Translations under genes and position numbers: made by a program
Assembly (NCBI RefSeq): GCF_030409525.1
Contig: NZ_JAUFQB010000017.1
Span: forward strand, 62,001-126,000
Reading direction: 5' to 3'
Source: Kaistella yonginensis
Lineage (GTDB): Bacteria > Bacteroidota > Bacteroidia > Flavobacteriales > Weeksellaceae
DNA length: 64,000 nt
Shown here: positions 63,229 through 64,000 of the stretch, one piece after another
How positions within the stretch are numbered: position 1 is the first letter of the stretch
Layout of the letters: the number at the start of each line of letters is the position of its first letter
The notes under the pieces: generated by a model
The model's database searches: none
What the model saw: the letters and a program-made list of their open reading frames with translations, nothing else
Told to the model about the DNA's origin: nothing

Positions 63229-64000
63229 TTACTTACTCCACTTTGCAATGTTATCATTATTGATTTTCACGTAATCATCACTATTTGCTTTCTTAGAAAG
63301 TTCTAAAGATTTCTTTGCTGTGGCGATTGCTTCTTTCTTCAGGCCATTTGCGGCTTCAATTTCAGCTTGCAATTTGAGCATATAATATAAATCTGGTTGC
63401 AATTGGTTTGCTTTTCTTATGTATTCAAGGGCTTTTTTCAAATCCATTCCGTTTTCAAAATAGTAGTTTGCCGCTTGATGATAATCGGAACCTTTTGCAG
63501 TTTTTGATGCTAAAGTAGTATTGATGGATTCTAAAACCTCTTTTTGGGAGTCGATGAAAATAGGAACTTTCACCAACGTATTTTCCCAAGTAAGGATCAA
63601 ATTGGCTTTATCATTTTTCAGATCCTGAAACCCGATTTGAAAGGTCTCCTGAAACATTGGATTTTTTTCAGTTTTTACTTTCACTTTTGCCACCACCAAA
63701 TCCTCTTTCAATTCTTTTGGAGCGCCCCATTGTTCGGTATCTTTGTAAAGAATCAGCTCCCAATCGTTTTGGGAAGGAATCGAATACAGTGCATATTTTC
63801 CGGCTGGAACTTTAACGCCACCAAAAAGGGTTTCATTGGCAAAAGTAATATCTGAGGAGCCATTGGCGCCCGTTCTCCAAACTTGATTCATCGGAACTAA
63901 ATTTCCGAAAACTTTACGGTTTTTCGCGGAAGGTCGGGAATATTCTACGGTCACTTCAGAAAGTCCAATGGTTTGTTTCACGGTTGCGGAAGGACTTGGC
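63229..64000 (-). CDS. DUF2911 domain protein with TPR-like tail (5' end outside the window)
   Basis: At least 257 residues are visible; the frame runs to the right edge without a start. The GTG at 63981 is inside the domain (PSPSATVKQTIGLSEVTVEYSRPS), so it is not the start. DUF2911 core: YSRPSAKNRKVFGNLVPMNQVWRTGANGS and VPAGKYALYSIP. The C-terminal part from about residue 165 of the visible protein is helical and TPR-like (YHQAANYYFENGMDLKKALEYIRKANQ). An exported function is usual in this family, but the signal peptide would be outside the window. Confidence 0.88.
   Translation of the reverse strand, partial: PSPSATVKQTIGLSEVTVEYSRPSAKNRKVFGNLVPMNQVWRTGANGSSDITFANETLFGGVKVPAGKYALYSIPSQNDWELILYKDTEQWGAPKELKEDLVVAKVKVKTEKNPMFQETFQIGFQDLKNDKANLILTWENTLVKVPIFIDSQKEVLESINTTLASKTAKGSDYHQAANYYFENGMDLKKALEYIRKANQLQPDLYYMLKLQAEIEAANGLKKEAIATAKKSLELSKKANSDDYVKINNDNIAKWSK

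Overview
This AT-rich window comes from a member of the Bacteroidota, most likely a flavobacterium of the Chryseobacterium/Kaistella type (Weeksellaceae). The pointers are four secreted proteins with type IX secretion (T9SS) type A C-terminal sorting domains, a small protein with a PID-CTERM-like tail, weak Shine-Dalgarno sequences, and TAnnTTTG-type -7 promoter boxes in front of several genes. The genus is inferred from protein style, not from a search.

Layout. (1) 1-14.7 kb is mostly housekeeping: the tail of a membrane protein, rpoN, asnS, a lipoate-protein ligase, a secreted thermolysin-like protease, a lone glycosyltransferase with an odd internal insertion, exonuclease III, a methyltransferase, an RlpA-like protein, rimO and a cation/proton antiporter. 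(2) 14.8-44.9 kb is one long minus-strand polysaccharide (O-antigen/capsule) locus, transcribed from about 44.95 kb downward. It begins with a PglF/CapD-type dehydratase, a Wza exporter and a Wzc kinase. Next come the UDP-GlcNAc 6-dehydrogenase, L-2-hydroxyglutarate oxidase and WbpB/WbpD/(broken WbpE) genes. A deacetylase, an LpxD-like acyltransferase, Wzx, two Wzy/WaaL-like polytopic proteins, a glycosyltransferase and a hyaluronidase-fold lipoprotein follow. The last part is the amidotransferase trio WbuXYZ (with HisH- and HisF-like partners), FnlA/FnlB/FnlC, WbuB, the PglC/PglD/PglE-like trio and rfbC/rfbB/rfbA. (3) 45-61 kb is a surface-protein region: a PID-CTERM small protein, three very large T9SS proteins sharing one C-terminal module, an HU-like DNA-binding protein, and a GIY-YIG nuclease gene flanked by two copies of a palindromic repeat. 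(4) 61.4-64 kb holds a tiny membrane ORF coupled to a sodium:solute symporter, and a DUF2911 protein that runs off the right edge.

How the locus works together. FnlABC should make UDP-L-FucNAc, WbuXYZ should convert the acetamido group to an acetamidino group (L-FucNAm), and WbuB should transfer the sugar. PglF/E/D/C-type enzymes should make and load a bacillosamine-type first sugar. WbpA/B/D belong to the UDP-GlcNAc(3NAc)A route, but its transaminase WbpE is reduced to a 102-residue remnant. LhgO beside them may recycle the 2-hydroxyglutarate made by WbpB-type enzymes. No rfbD is seen next to rfbABC. Several genes carry in-frame deletions or insertions, so the locus looks partly remodelled.

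The most interesting candidates are the GIY-YIG gene bracketed by palindromic repeats, the GH56-like lipoprotein inside the capsule operon, the LhgO/WbpB metabolic coupling, and the glycosyltransferase with an inserted segment of about 85 residues.
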